The notes under the pieces: generated by a model
Seen by the model: the letters and a program-made list of their open reading frames with translations, nothing else
Told to the model about the DNA's origin: nothing
The model's database searches: none
Part shown: positions 29,717 through 37,462 of the stretch, one piece after another
How positions within the stretch are numbered: position 1 is the stretch's first letter
How the letters are laid out: every line of letters begins with the position of its first letter
Made by a program: the position numbers and the translations under genes
DNA from: Propionibacteriaceae bacterium
GTDB taxonomy: Bacteria; Actinomycetota; Actinomycetes; Propionibacteriales; Propionibacteriaceae
DNA length: 64,000 nt
Reading direction: 5' to 3'
Assembly: GCA_031267645.1 (NCBI GenBank)
Contig: JAIRYW010000063.1
Coordinates: forward strand, 34,309-98,308

Positions 29717-30616
29717 ATGTCCAAATCCGACCGACGCGCCAACCCTCCCGGCGGCGACGGGGGCCCCGGCGGGCCTCAGACCCCCGGCGGATCTCGCTCC
29801 ACCGGAGGGTCTCAGGTCCCCGGCGGGTCCCAGATCCCCAGCGGGACCCAGACACCCACCGGGCCTCAGTCCCCCAGCGGGCCTCAGTCACCCGCCGGGT
29901 CTAGGTCCCCCGGCCGACCTCGGCTACGCCGCGCTCTGAAGATCACCGGGCTGTCGCTGGCCGGGCTGCTGGCGCTCCTGACCGCCCTGGTCTACTGGCT
30001 GGCCGGTTTCTGGCTGTGGCCGACCGAGGGGCTGTGGGCCCGCCACCTGGCGTCCACCTTCTCCGACCGGGAGCCCGGCGAGGTGGTGTTCTACGGCGCC
30101 TCCAACTTCCGGCTCTGGAGCGACCTGGAGACGGACCTGGCCCCGTACCGGGTCCAGAACCACGGCATCGGCGGGTCGACCGACCAGGACCTGATCGAAT
30201 ACGCCGACCGACTGCTCTATCCCTTCGAACCCTCGGTGGTCTTCATCCAGACCGGATCGAACGAATACGTCCTGGGGCTGAGCGTGGAACAGGTGGAGCG
30301 GAACAAGATCGACATGTACCAGCAGTTCCGGGATCGCCTGCCGGACACCACCTTCGTGGTGATGTCGGGCTTGCCCCTGCCCGGCCGGGCCGAGCACTGG
30401 GATCAGATCCAAGAGGTGAACGCCTTCCTGGCCGAGTATTGCGCCGACCATGAGCGGATGGTGTTCATCGACGCCACCGCCTGGCTGACCACGCCGGAGG
30501 GCGACTTCCGCCCCGAGCTGTTCCGCTTCGACGGCGTCCACTTGAACGCGGCCGGCCAAAAGATCTGGGCCCAGCCGATGCTGCGCGTCCTAGCCGACCT
30601 CGACGCCCCGCGTTAG
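29717..30616 (+). CDS. Membrane-anchored SGNH hydrolase with repeat N-terminus
   Basis: A 299-residue protein. Residues 17-64 are eight hexapeptide repeats (PGGSQI, PSGPQS and similar). One transmembrane helix follows (about 74-101), then an SGNH/GDSL-like hydrolase domain outside the cell. Block I is probably GASNFRLW with Ser109 rather than the classic GDS. Block II is NHGIGGST, block III is TGSNEY (GxND-like) and block V is DGVHLN (Asp/His). Such domains deacylate polysaccharides or lipids. It follows the esterase by 43 bases, so the operon may encode an outer and an inner deacylase. The Ser assignment is from motif order only. Confidence 0.75.
   Translation: MSKSDRRANPPGGDGGPGGPQTPGGSRSTGGSQVPGGSQIPSGTQTPTGPQSPSGPQSPAGSRSPGRPRLRRALKITGLSLAGLLALLTALVYWLAGFWLWPTEGLWARHLASTFSDREPGEVVFYGASNFRLWSDLETDLAPYRVQNHGIGGSTDQDLIEYADRLLYPFEPSVVFIQTGSNEYVLGLSVEQVERNKIDMYQQFRDRLPDTTFVVMSGLPLPGRAEHWDQIQEVNAFLAEYCADHERMVFIDATAWLTTPEGDFRPELFRFDGVHLNAAGQKIWAQPMLRVLADLDAPR
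29765..29908. repeat. Eight 18-bp repeats in the SGNH hydrolase gene
   Basis: 144 bases encode eight hexapeptides of the form P-x-G-x-Q-x upstream of the transmembrane helix. The units are diverged 18-mers resembling CCCGGCGGGTCCCAGATC. Same unit length as the arrays in cydDC and the TetR gene. Confidence 0.8.
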
Positions 30617-30640
30617 GGCCCAGTCCCACACCGACGGCCC

Positions 30641-30767
30641 GTCATCCTGCACGCAGTCCCAGGATTCATACGGCCCCGCCCCACAACACCCGCCATCCCA
30701 CACACAGCCGCCAGACCCATCCACCATCGACCGCCCTCCCGTCATCCTGCGCGCATCGCAAGATCCA
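30641..30767. repeat. Two REP-like palindromes
   Basis: Copies at 30641-30668 and 30741-30767 both start GTCATCCTGC and end AGGATT or AGATCC. The second is followed by the perfect palindrome CCGCCCCGGGGCGG (30769-30782). The whole gap 30617-30904 has no gene. It holds these repeats, which may end the upstream operon, and the leader of the next gene. Confidence 0.7.
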
Positions 30768-30904
30768 GCCGCCCCGGGGCGGACCTTTCTCAACTCCGTC
30801 CCACCACCCGACCAGGGGCCAGTCTCATCTCGACTCTGGCGACGCCCAAACCCGCGCCCTGCGATCGGAAGCTCTCCACTGAAACCTTCGGAAAGGACCT
30901 GACC

Positions 30905-32365
30905 ATGCAGTCGACCTCGCGTCGTGGCCGCGGCCCCCTGATCGCGGCCGCCGTCCAATCTGGCGCCCTCGTACTGGCCCTGATCGCGGCCATCGCGGCT
31001 TGCCTCATCACCTCGACCGCCGCCAGCGGGGCTTCGGCCCTGGCCGACGGATCGGCCGTCCTGAGCGACGGTGTGACCGCCCTGGACGCCGGGACGGACG
31101 CTCTGGGCTCCGGTGCCGGCGCCTTGCGCGACGGCATCGGGGCGGTCGGGGACGGCGCCGACGCTCTGACCGAAGGGGCCAGAGGCCTGGCCGCTGGCGC
31201 CGACGGGCTGGACCAAGGATTGACCGTTCTGGTGGACGGCATCGGCGCGGCGGGGTCGGGGGCCGACGCCCTGGCCAGCGGCGCGGACGCTTTGACCGGC
31301 GGGATCGGCGCTCTGCGCGCCGGTTCGGCCGCTCTGGCCGACGGAACGGTCGGCGCCGCGGCCGGAGCGGGCGGCCTGGCCGATGGGGCGACCGCCCTGG
31401 CCGGCGGCGCCCGGGCCCTGGACCAGGTCGCCGGGCCGTTGCTGGAAGGAGCGCGCGGCCTGACTGACTCCGCCGTCGCCTTGGCCGGCGGGAGCGGGGA
31501 AGTCACCACCTGGGCCGAGCTGGCGGCGGCGCTGGCCGACCAGCTGGCAGCGGAGGCGGCGGCGCTCGACGGCGCCCTGGCCGACCTCCTGGCTCAGGCC
31601 GCGGCCCCCGAGACGGCCGCCCTGCCCCCGAGCGAACGGCTGGCCTGGCTGATCGACGCCCTTGAGACCACTCAACGGGCCGCGGCGACGGTCGGCGCCG
31701 AAGCCGGGGAACTGCTCGCGACCACCGCCGCGGTGGCTGGCGCGGCCGGGTTGGTCACAGCCGGAGCGGACGCCTTGGCCAGCGGCCTGGAACAGCAATT
31801 CTTGCCTGGGCTGACCGGCTTCGCCGCCAGTGTGGGCGCGCTGGCGGACGGCGCCGACGGCCTGGCGGCGGGCGGCGCCGCGCTCCAGGACGGGATCACG
31901 GCTCTGGCCAGCGGGGCGGCCGGTCTGCGCGACGGGTCGGCCGCCGCCGGCCTGGGCGCGTCCGCCCTGACCGTCGGGGCGACCACACTGTCCAGCGGCA
32001 TCGGAGCCATCCAAGCAGGGGCCTCAGCGGCCGGAGCGGGCGCGACGGCGCTGGCCCAGGGCGCTTCTGCGCTGGTGGACGGCGCCTCGGCCCTGTCCGA
32101 GGGGTTGGTGCAGGTCGAGGACGGCGCGGCCACGCTGGCGTCCGGTTTGGATGGGCTCGGGGCCGGCAGCGACGCCGCCCAAGGCGGCGCGGACAGCTTG
32201 GCTGGTGGCGCCTCCGCCTTGGCTGGCGCCATGCCGCTCGGCACGGCGGCCGACGGTCTGACGGCCGCTTTGGTGCTGGTGGCGCTGGGCCTGGCCGCGA
32301 CGTCATTGGTGCGGCTGATCCGGGCCGGCCGGCGGGCGTCTCAGGATCCATCCGCCAGGGGATGA
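30905..32365 (+). CDS. Membrane protein of Leu-x-x-Gly heptad repeats
   Basis: A 486-residue protein with a transmembrane helix at each end (about 12-36 and 445-468). Between them is a long stretch of heptads with Leu and Gly (ALxDGxxALxxGxxAL), broken once near 205-300 by a more ordinary helical segment (EVTTWAELAAALADQ through GAAGLVTAGA). This matches the x-x-x-Leu-x-x-Gly repeat region known from YhgE/Pip-type proteins and MMPL-associated proteins, but the usual N-terminal YhgE/Pip domain is absent. Probably an extracytoplasmic elongated stalk held by both ends. GAAAGGA precedes the ATG. Function unknown. The DNA is repetitive but not tandemly identical. Confidence 0.8.
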   Translation: MQSTSRRGRGPLIAAAVQSGALVLALIAAIAACLITSTAASGASALADGSAVLSDGVTALDAGTDALGSGAGALRDGIGAVGDGADALTEGARGLAAGADGLDQGLTVLVDGIGAAGSGADALASGADALTGGIGALRAGSAALADGTVGAAAGAGGLADGATALAGGARALDQVAGPLLEGARGLTDSAVALAGGSGEVTTWAELAAALADQLAAEAAALDGALADLLAQAAAPETAALPPSERLAWLIDALETTQRAAATVGAEAGELLATTAAVAGAAGLVTAGADALASGLEQQFLPGLTGFAASVGALADGADGLAAGGAALQDGITALASGAAGLRDGSAAAGLGASALTVGATTLSSGIGAIQAGASAAGAGATALAQGASALVDGASALSEGLVQVEDGAATLASGLDGLGAGSDAAQGGADSLAGGASALAGAMPLGTAADGLTAALVLVALGLAATSLVRLIRAGRRASQDPSARG

Positions 32366-32411
32366 GACGAGGGCCGTCCCCGGTCGGTCCGGTCCTGGGT
32401 ATCCTTCCAGG

Positions 32412-33944
32412 GTGACCGATGACGCCTTGGACCCGACCGCTCCAACCGCCGCACCCGACTTCAACGAACAGATGCGGATCAGGCTGGACAAGCGGTCCCA
32501 GCTGGCCCAGGCCGGCGTCGCTCCTTATCCCGCCGCCGTGGCTCGGACCCACTCCCTGGCCCAGGTCCGCCAAGGCTGGGGCGACCGCTTGGAACCGGGC
32601 CAAGAGACCACCGACGAAGTGGCGGTGGCCGGCCGGGTGGTCTTCCTGCGCAACACCGGCAAGCTGTGCTTCGCCACCTTGCAGGACGGCTTCTCAGCCG
32701 ACAGTTCGGGGGATCGGCTCCAGTTGATGCTGTCACTGGCCGAAGTCGGGCCTCAGCGGCTGGAGGACTGGAAGTCGCAGGTCGACCTGGGCGACTTCGT
32801 CTCCGCCTCCGGCCGGGTCATCGCCTCCAAGCGGGGCGAATTGTCGGTTTTGGCCCACAGTTGGACCATGGCCGCCAAGGCCCTGCGCCCACTGCCGGTC
32901 CTGCACAAAGACTTGAGCGAGGAGACCCGGGTGCGCCAGCGCCAGGCCGACCTGGTGGTGCGCCAGGAGGCCCGCGACATGGTGCGGCTGCGCTCGGCCG
33001 TGATGGGCGCCCTGCGCCAAGGCCTGGAACAAGAGGGTTTTCTGGAGGTCGAGACCCCGATCCTGCAGCTGGTCCACGGCGGCGCGGCGGCCCGCCCCTT
33101 CCGTACCCATCTGAACGCCTTCGACCAGCCCATGACCATGCGCATCGCCTTGGAGCTGCACCTGAAAAGGGTGATGGCCGGCGGCGCCGACCGGGTCTAC
33201 GAGATCGGGCGCATCTTCCGTAACGAAGGCATCGACTCCTCCCACTCAGCCGAGTTCTCGATGCTGGAGTTCTACGCCGCCTGGGGCGACCAACGCTCGG
33301 TCGCCGCCACCTGCCAGCGCCTCATCCAGGCCAGCGCCGACGCCGCTTTGGGCCGGCGCCAGGTCGTCTTGGACGGCCAAGAGATCGACCTCGACGGCGA
33401 CTGGCGCTGGGCCAGCTTCTACGACCTGGTCAGCCAGGCGGTCGGCCAAGCGGTCGATCCGGGCACCCCGGTCGAGACCCTGCGCCAGGCGGCCGACCGC
33501 CTGGGCGTGGAACACGACCCCAAGCTTGGCGCCGGCAAACTGGCCATGAAGATTTACTCCGACTTGGTCGAGCACCACCTGGCCCAACCCACCTTCGTGC
33601 ACAGCTTCCCCGCCATCGCCCAACCCTTGGCCCGCCCCAGCGACGACGACCCCCGCCTGGTCGACGCCTGGGATCTGATCATCGGCGGCCTCGAACGCGG
33701 CACCGGCTTCTCCGAGCTGATCGACCCCGTCATCCAACGCCAACGCTTGACCGAACAGTCCCTCTTGGCCGCCGCCGGCGACCGTGAGGCCATGGAACTG
33801 GACGAAGACTTCCTGACCGCCTTGGAGCAAGGCGTCCCGCCCATGGGCGGCGTCGGCTTGGGCGTCGACCGGCTGCTCATGCTGCTGACCGACGTCGGCA
33901 TCCGCGAGACCATCCTCTTCCCCCTGCTGCGTCCCTTGGGCTGA
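32412..33944 (+). CDS. lysS: Lysyl-tRNA synthetase, class II
   Basis: A 510-residue class II LysRS that charges tRNA-Lys. An OB-fold anticodon-binding domain covers about 65-175 (VAGRVVFLRNTGKLCFATLQDG). The catalytic core has motif 1 near FLEVETPILQLVHGGAAARPF, motif 2 RIFRNEGIDSSHSAEFSMLEFY and motif 3 GVGLGVDRLLMLLTDV. The GTG start lies 46 bases after the repeat-protein gene. Its last codons and stop are duplicated at 35857-35910, beyond an AbiE toxin-antitoxin pair, which makes the lysS 3' end a candidate integration site. Confidence 0.96.
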   Translation: MTDDALDPTAPTAAPDFNEQMRIRLDKRSQLAQAGVAPYPAAVARTHSLAQVRQGWGDRLEPGQETTDEVAVAGRVVFLRNTGKLCFATLQDGFSADSSGDRLQLMLSLAEVGPQRLEDWKSQVDLGDFVSASGRVIASKRGELSVLAHSWTMAAKALRPLPVLHKDLSEETRVRQRQADLVVRQEARDMVRLRSAVMGALRQGLEQEGFLEVETPILQLVHGGAAARPFRTHLNAFDQPMTMRIALELHLKRVMAGGADRVYEIGRIFRNEGIDSSHSAEFSMLEFYAAWGDQRSVAATCQRLIQASADAALGRRQVVLDGQEIDLDGDWRWASFYDLVSQAVGQAVDPGTPVETLRQAADRLGVEHDPKLGAGKLAMKIYSDLVEHHLAQPTFVHSFPAIAQPLARPSDDDPRLVDAWDLIIGGLERGTGFSELIDPVIQRQRLTEQSLLAAAGDREAMELDEDFLTALEQGVPPMGGVGLGVDRLLMLLTDVGIRETILFPLLRPLG

Positions 33945-33951
33945 GACCGGG
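33897..33951 (+). repeat. Left copy of the lysS 3'-end duplication
   Basis: 55 bases covering the last 15-16 lysS codons, the stop and seven bases beyond recur at 35857-35910 with three substitutions and one lost C. The shared run includes GGCATCCGCGAGACCATCCT. The copies flank the AbiE pair as direct repeats, like attachment-site duplications. Confidence 0.85.
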
Positions 33952-34057
33952 GCCGGGGTTGCCGGGGAATCTGAGACCCAACCCGGCGAAGGCTCGTGCC
34001 TCAGGTCATGACCAGGCGCCGAGTTGGCCCGGTTTTATGTACTCAAGATATAGAATA

Positions 34058-34076
34058 TGTATCAGATTTAGATACA
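34058..34076. promoter_or_regulatory. Operator-like inverted repeat before abiEi
   Basis: TGTATC-N7-GATACA lies in a strikingly AT-rich patch (about 34033-34076) between a likely -10 (TATAGAAT, 34049-34056) and the ribosome site AAGGAGG. AbiEi antitoxins are known to bind inverted repeats and autoregulate, so this is the natural site. Confidence 0.6.
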
Positions 34077-34088
34077 AGGAGGCACTGG

Positions 34089-34886
34089 GTGGCACGCTCG
34101 ATCAGTCCGTCGATGGCCTCCGTCCTGGAGCGCCTTGAACTCGACCGCCCTGAGGTCGTGACGACCACGGCTCTGGCGGCGATTCTGGATCAGACCAACG
34201 TGGCGACACCCACGCGCGTCGTGGCGGACCGATTACGGAAGTCGGGCTGGCTGTTGGCCACGGGCCAGCGGGGGGTGTGGGAGTTCATTCCGGCTGAGAC
34301 GGCGGGAACGTATTCCCGGCGTGATCCGGTGATGCCGCTGAAAGCGTACTTGGCCGCTCATCCTGGCAGTCGAGTGGCTTTGACCTTTCAGGCCGGGGCC
34401 TGGGCGCACGGCCTGGCGGATCGGATCCCGTCCCGGCTCGAGGTCGCCCTCCCGACTGGGGCGGTCTCTCGTCGTCTGCCCGAGAGCCTGGCCGCAGCCC
34501 CGTTCACAGCGGTCTTGCCTGAGACGGAGTCACACGGCGTCCCGGCTCTAGCCGCCGAATCGATCCTGGTCCACATGACGCTGCGGCCTAACGCGGTACG
34601 GTCATGGGACAGCGCCTTGGAATGGTTGCCAGATCTGGCCAGCCAGTTGTCATGGGACCACCTGGCCGAAGAACTTGGGCCGCGTCCGCCAACGGCGAAG
34701 ATCAGGACCGGATATCTCCTGCAGAGCCTGCGCCCGGACTTAGCCCGCCAAATCGAAGCCTCGTCCCCCGCCACTAGCCGGACCTGGTTCGGTCGGCGCG
34801 GCCAAGCCCTTCGCCATGACGCTCGCTGGCGAATGGCCGACACTCTGTTGCCGTTCGACCCCAGCGGACTGGGGGCCGTCGCATGA
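34089..34886 (+). CDS. AbiEi-type antitoxin
   Basis: A 265-residue antitoxin of a type IV AbiE system. The N-terminal winged helix (about 1-75: SPSMASVLERLELDRPEVVTTTALAAILDQ, RVVADRLRKSGWLLATGQRGVWEF) is followed by a domain with GAWAHGLADRIPSRLEVALP. The C-terminal part ends in a region (SRTWFGRRGQALRHDARWRMADTLLPFDP) that in the family opposes the toxin. GTG 34089 is chosen because AAGGAGG sits six bases upstream; the frame runs back to 33996 but without a site. Its last four bases overlap the toxin ATG. Both are flanked by the lysS-end repeats. Confidence 0.87.
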   Translation: MARSISPSMASVLERLELDRPEVVTTTALAAILDQTNVATPTRVVADRLRKSGWLLATGQRGVWEFIPAETAGTYSRRDPVMPLKAYLAAHPGSRVALTFQAGAWAHGLADRIPSRLEVALPTGAVSRRLPESLAAAPFTAVLPETESHGVPALAAESILVHMTLRPNAVRSWDSALEWLPDLASQLSWDHLAEELGPRPPTAKIRTGYLLQSLRPDLARQIEASSPATSRTWFGRRGQALRHDARWRMADTLLPFDPSGLGAVA

Positions 34887-35854
34887 GCCAAGTCGCCATC
34901 AATCCCGGCCACATCGCCCGACACACCCCGGCTGGGTCTGGGGCACAAGGTCGTGACGCGGCCATCGTCGACATCGCCCAGGACCTGCTGCTACGTCACC
35001 TTCACGAACAAAGCGCGCTGGAAGCGGTGGTCTTCAAGGGCGGCACCGCGCTGCGGAAGCTGTATGCGGGCACGGCCGGCCGCTTCTCACTCGATCTCGA
35101 CTTCGGCCTGGCCCGGATCGGCGACGACCCCGACGACGTTCTGACCGAATTGGTCTCCGCCATCGATGGGTTGAGCCTCGGCCCGTTCACGTACGAAATG
35201 ACGGAACGGCGCGGCAAATGGATTCTGGTCTACGACCACAGCTTTGGCGGCGCACCCGTCTCTTTGGCCTCGAAACTCGACCTGAGTCCGCCGCCGTGGT
35301 TGCCGCCGGCTCGGCGCGGTTGGGTGCCTCTGCCGGTCCACCAGCGATACGGCGACACGCCATTGCCGAAGATCTCGATCGTGCCGCTGGCTGAGAACTT
35401 GGCGGAGAAGATCGCTCGCCTCAACCGCACCACTCCAGCGCGCGACATGTACGACTTGCGCTGGGCGGCCACCCACCCTTCCGCCGCCGGACCGCTCGAC
35501 CGAGCGCTGATTCGGCGGATGGCGGTGCTGAAGACGTGGGTGGATGCGAACGGGCTACACGGCGGCGGCACCTTCTGGAAGCCCGGCCATGAGGGGCTGG
35601 CGTTCGATGCGCGACATTGGTTGCGTGACCGATCGCACGGTGACTTCGACGTCGAGGACATCGGCGCCCTCGCTGTGCCGGCTCCAACTCCTACGGAGCT
35701 GTCCGACGCGATACGAGCGCACTTCCGTTTCTTAGCCGACCTGGACGATGACGAGCAGGTCATCGCGCGCGCTCGCGAGCAAGATCGTCCACTCGCGCTG
35801 CGCCTGCTCAGCGAACTGCCCAGTGGACGCCTGAATGGGATCGGACTGTACTGA
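34883..35854 (+). CDS. AbiEii-type nucleotidyltransferase toxin
   Basis: A 323-residue toxin of the AbiEii/MenT family, nucleotidyltransferases that disable tRNA or other targets and cause growth arrest or phage abortive infection. Motif I is intact: GGTALRKLY (53-61) with FSLDLDF (68-74), whose Asp71 and Asp73 bind metal. A KLD motif is at 131-133, and ENLAEKIARL with ARDMYDL (171-192) supplies the conserved Lys and Asp. No frameshift is visible, so the toxin looks active. The ATGA overlap with the antitoxin ensures coupling. The stop lies at the start of the right lysS-end repeat. Confidence 0.9.
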   Translation: MSQVAINPGHIARHTPAGSGAQGRDAAIVDIAQDLLLRHLHEQSALEAVVFKGGTALRKLYAGTAGRFSLDLDFGLARIGDDPDDVLTELVSAIDGLSLGPFTYEMTERRGKWILVYDHSFGGAPVSLASKLDLSPPPWLPPARRGWVPLPVHQRYGDTPLPKISIVPLAENLAEKIARLNRTTPARDMYDLRWAATHPSAAGPLDRALIRRMAVLKTWVDANGLHGGGTFWKPGHEGLAFDARHWLRDRSHGDFDVEDIGALAVPAPTPTELSDAIRAHFRFLADLDDDEQVIARAREQDRPLALRLLSELPSGRLNGIGLY

Positions 35855-35856
35855 CC

Positions 35857-35910
35857 GGCATCCGCGAGACCATCCTCTTCCCCTGCTGCGGCCTTTGAGC
35901 TGAGACCGGG
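35857..35910 (+). repeat. Right copy of the lysS 3'-end duplication
   Basis: 54 bases matching the lysS 3' end (33897-33951). A single C deletion breaks the lysS frame here, so this copy is a non-coding remnant. Homology probably begins at the CTGACC of the toxin stop (35851), which also matches lysS apart from a six-base gap. Confidence 0.85.
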
Positions 35911-35963
35911 TCCTAGGGGCAATGCTTCCATACTGCTATTAGACTCCGCTTAGTATTCATGAT

Positions 35964-35976
35964 TGACTAATAGTCA
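35964..35976. promoter_or_regulatory. Palindrome on the padR start
   Basis: TGACTA-A-TAGTCA is a perfect 13-base palindrome whose last base is the A of the start ATG. A possible -10 TAGTAT (35951-35956) precedes it. An inverted CTATTAG half-site lies at 35936-35942. Suits autoregulation by PadR. No ribosome site is visible. Confidence 0.6.
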
Positions 35977-36323
35977 TGGACGTCTCGCCGCCCAGTCACG
36001 ACTCGCAGCTCCTGCGCGGCGTGCTGCCGCTGCTGATCCTGAATCTGGTGGACCAGCGGGAGTCCTACGGCTACGAACTGGTCGAACGGCTGCGTGAGCT
36101 GGGGCTGACCGAGTTGGCGACCGGCGTGGTCTACCCGGTGCTGGGCCGTTTCGAGCGGGACGGCCTCCTGGACAGCCACTTGGTCCCGTCGACCCAAGGC
36201 CCGGCCCGGAAGTATTACGCCATCACCGCGAGCGGCCGCCAAGCCCGGCGGGAGGCCGCCGCCCAGTGGCGGGCCATCGTCGCCGTCACCGAACGAGGAC
36301 TCATCCGAGAAGGGACCGACTGA
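35976..36323 (+). CDS. PadR-family regulator
   Basis: A 115-residue PadR winged-helix repressor: RGVLPLLILNLVDQRESYGYELVERLRELGLTELATGVVYPVLGRFERDGLLDSHLV, then the wing GPARKYYAITASGRQARREA and a short C-terminal dimer helix. Small PadR proteins (subfamily 2) usually control the membrane gene next door. Here the next gene, a HAAS-type membrane protein, starts at the stop codon (TGATG). The promoter carries a perfect palindrome on the start codon, and the transcript is probably almost leaderless. Confidence 0.92.
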   Translation: MDVSPPSHDSQLLRGVLPLLILNLVDQRESYGYELVERLRELGLTELATGVVYPVLGRFERDGLLDSHLVPSTQGPARKYYAITASGRQARREAAAQWRAIVAVTERGLIREGTD

Positions 36324-36886
36324 TGTCGTCAACAGAATCGCCGGCCACGGAGGGAACGGTCCCCCGCCGCCCCAGCGGCCTGCGCCAGTGGGCCCGGCGC
36401 GAGTTGTACCTGGCCCGCGTCGATTGGCACTTGGACTGGCTGGCGCCCGGACCCGAGCGCAAACGGATCGTCAAATCGCTGCGCGAGGACATCGCCGCCG
36501 AGTCGGCCCACCACGACGTCGGCGCAGCCCTGGCCGGCCTGGGCGACCCTGAGCGGCTGGCCCTCGGCTACGCCGGCGACGCCCGGCAAGGTCCCCGCTG
36601 GAGCCACGGCCTGGCCTGGAGCGGGATCGCGCTGTTCGCCTACGGGGTCGTCTTCGTCGCCTACGTCCTGGGCATGCTGGCGGTCGTGGAAGCGGCCGGA
36701 CTGGGCCAAGCCCGGTCGCGCTTCCTCCTGATCGAAGTCACCGCCTACGCGGACCAGTCCGGCTTCGGCGTCGGCTTGAGCGGGGTGGCCGGCCTCCTGA
36801 TCCCGCTCATCGCCGGCGCCGTCGTCTTCCTCCTGGCCAGCCGGACTTGGCGGGCGTTCCGCCGCCCCGGGTCGACCCCGAGCTGA
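36323..36886 (+). CDS. HAAS-domain membrane protein paired with PadR
   Basis: A 187-residue protein: a helical cytoplasmic N-terminal domain (about 20-85, with ERKRIVKSLREDIAAES, GLGDPERLALGYAGD) typical of HAAS signalling proteins that partner with PadR, then two or three transmembrane helices (about 97-120, 148-172). ATG 36323 overlaps the padR stop; the upstream extension of the frame is a padR shadow. The pair probably senses an envelope condition, but no ligand or target is evident. Confidence 0.82.
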   Translation: MSSTESPATEGTVPRRPSGLRQWARRELYLARVDWHLDWLAPGPERKRIVKSLREDIAAESAHHDVGAALAGLGDPERLALGYAGDARQGPRWSHGLAWSGIALFAYGVVFVAYVLGMLAVVEAAGLGQARSRFLLIEVTAYADQSGFGVGLSGVAGLLIPLIAGAVVFLLASRTWRAFRRPGSTPS

Positions 36887-36929
36887 CTGGTCCTCGGATC
36901 TAACCGAGGCCGGGGGTAGCGTGGTGCGC

Positions 36930-37301
36930 ATGAGTGATTTCTTGGACACCGTCGGGGTCGACCGCAGCACCTTCGCCAAGCCGGAGGGGCCGGCCGTCTT
37001 GGAGATCACGGCCGAGCACTTGAACCCCAACGGCGGGGTCCACGGCGGCGTCATCGCCACCCTGGTGGACACCGCCATGGGGGTGGCGGCCCGTCATCGC
37101 CTGGGCGACGGCCGCCACGTCGTCACCGTCAGCCTGACCATCAACTTCCTCAACCCGGCCGTGGTGGGCGACGTGCTGTTGATCACGCCGACGGTCTCAC
37201 GGGTCGGCTCCCGCCTCATCTTCACCGGCGCCGAGGTGGTGCGCTCGTCCGACCGGACCATAATCGCCCAAGCCATCGGCTCATTCGCCATCATCCCCTG
37301 A
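36930..37301 (+). CDS. PaaI-type hotdog thioesterase
   Basis: A roughly 123-residue hotdog-fold acyl-CoA thioesterase. The family signature is clear: LNPNGGVHGGVIATLVDTAMGVAA (catalytic region with HGG and Asp), then VSLTINFLNPAVVGDVLLITPTVSRVG and a C-terminal strand DRTIIAQAIGSFAII. These cytosolic enzymes hydrolyse aryl- or acyl-CoA. Start is ATG 36930 or GTG 36921; the latter has GGGGG four bases before it. Monocistronic and convergent with the GlxA-type regulator. Confidence 0.88.
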   Translation: MSDFLDTVGVDRSTFAKPEGPAVLEITAEHLNPNGGVHGGVIATLVDTAMGVAARHRLGDGRHVVTVSLTINFLNPAVVGDVLLITPTVSRVGSRLIFTGAEVVRSSDRTIIAQAIGSFAIIP

Positions 37302-37462
37302 CCATCCCGGCTCGACTCCAGGAAATTATGGCGACATGGCCTGCCGGATCTAGCCCGGCCGGTTGGTCCGGTCGAGTGGACGGCGCGCACCCGATTCGTA
37401 CCGGCTGGCAACAGCTTCAGACGAGCCGGACCAAGACGTCTCTGCCACAACCCGGGCAGATC

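Noticed and set aside
33996..34088. Earlier start for AbiEi
   Set aside because: No ribosome site; it would run across the promoter and operator, whereas GTG 34089 has AAGGAGG at good spacing.
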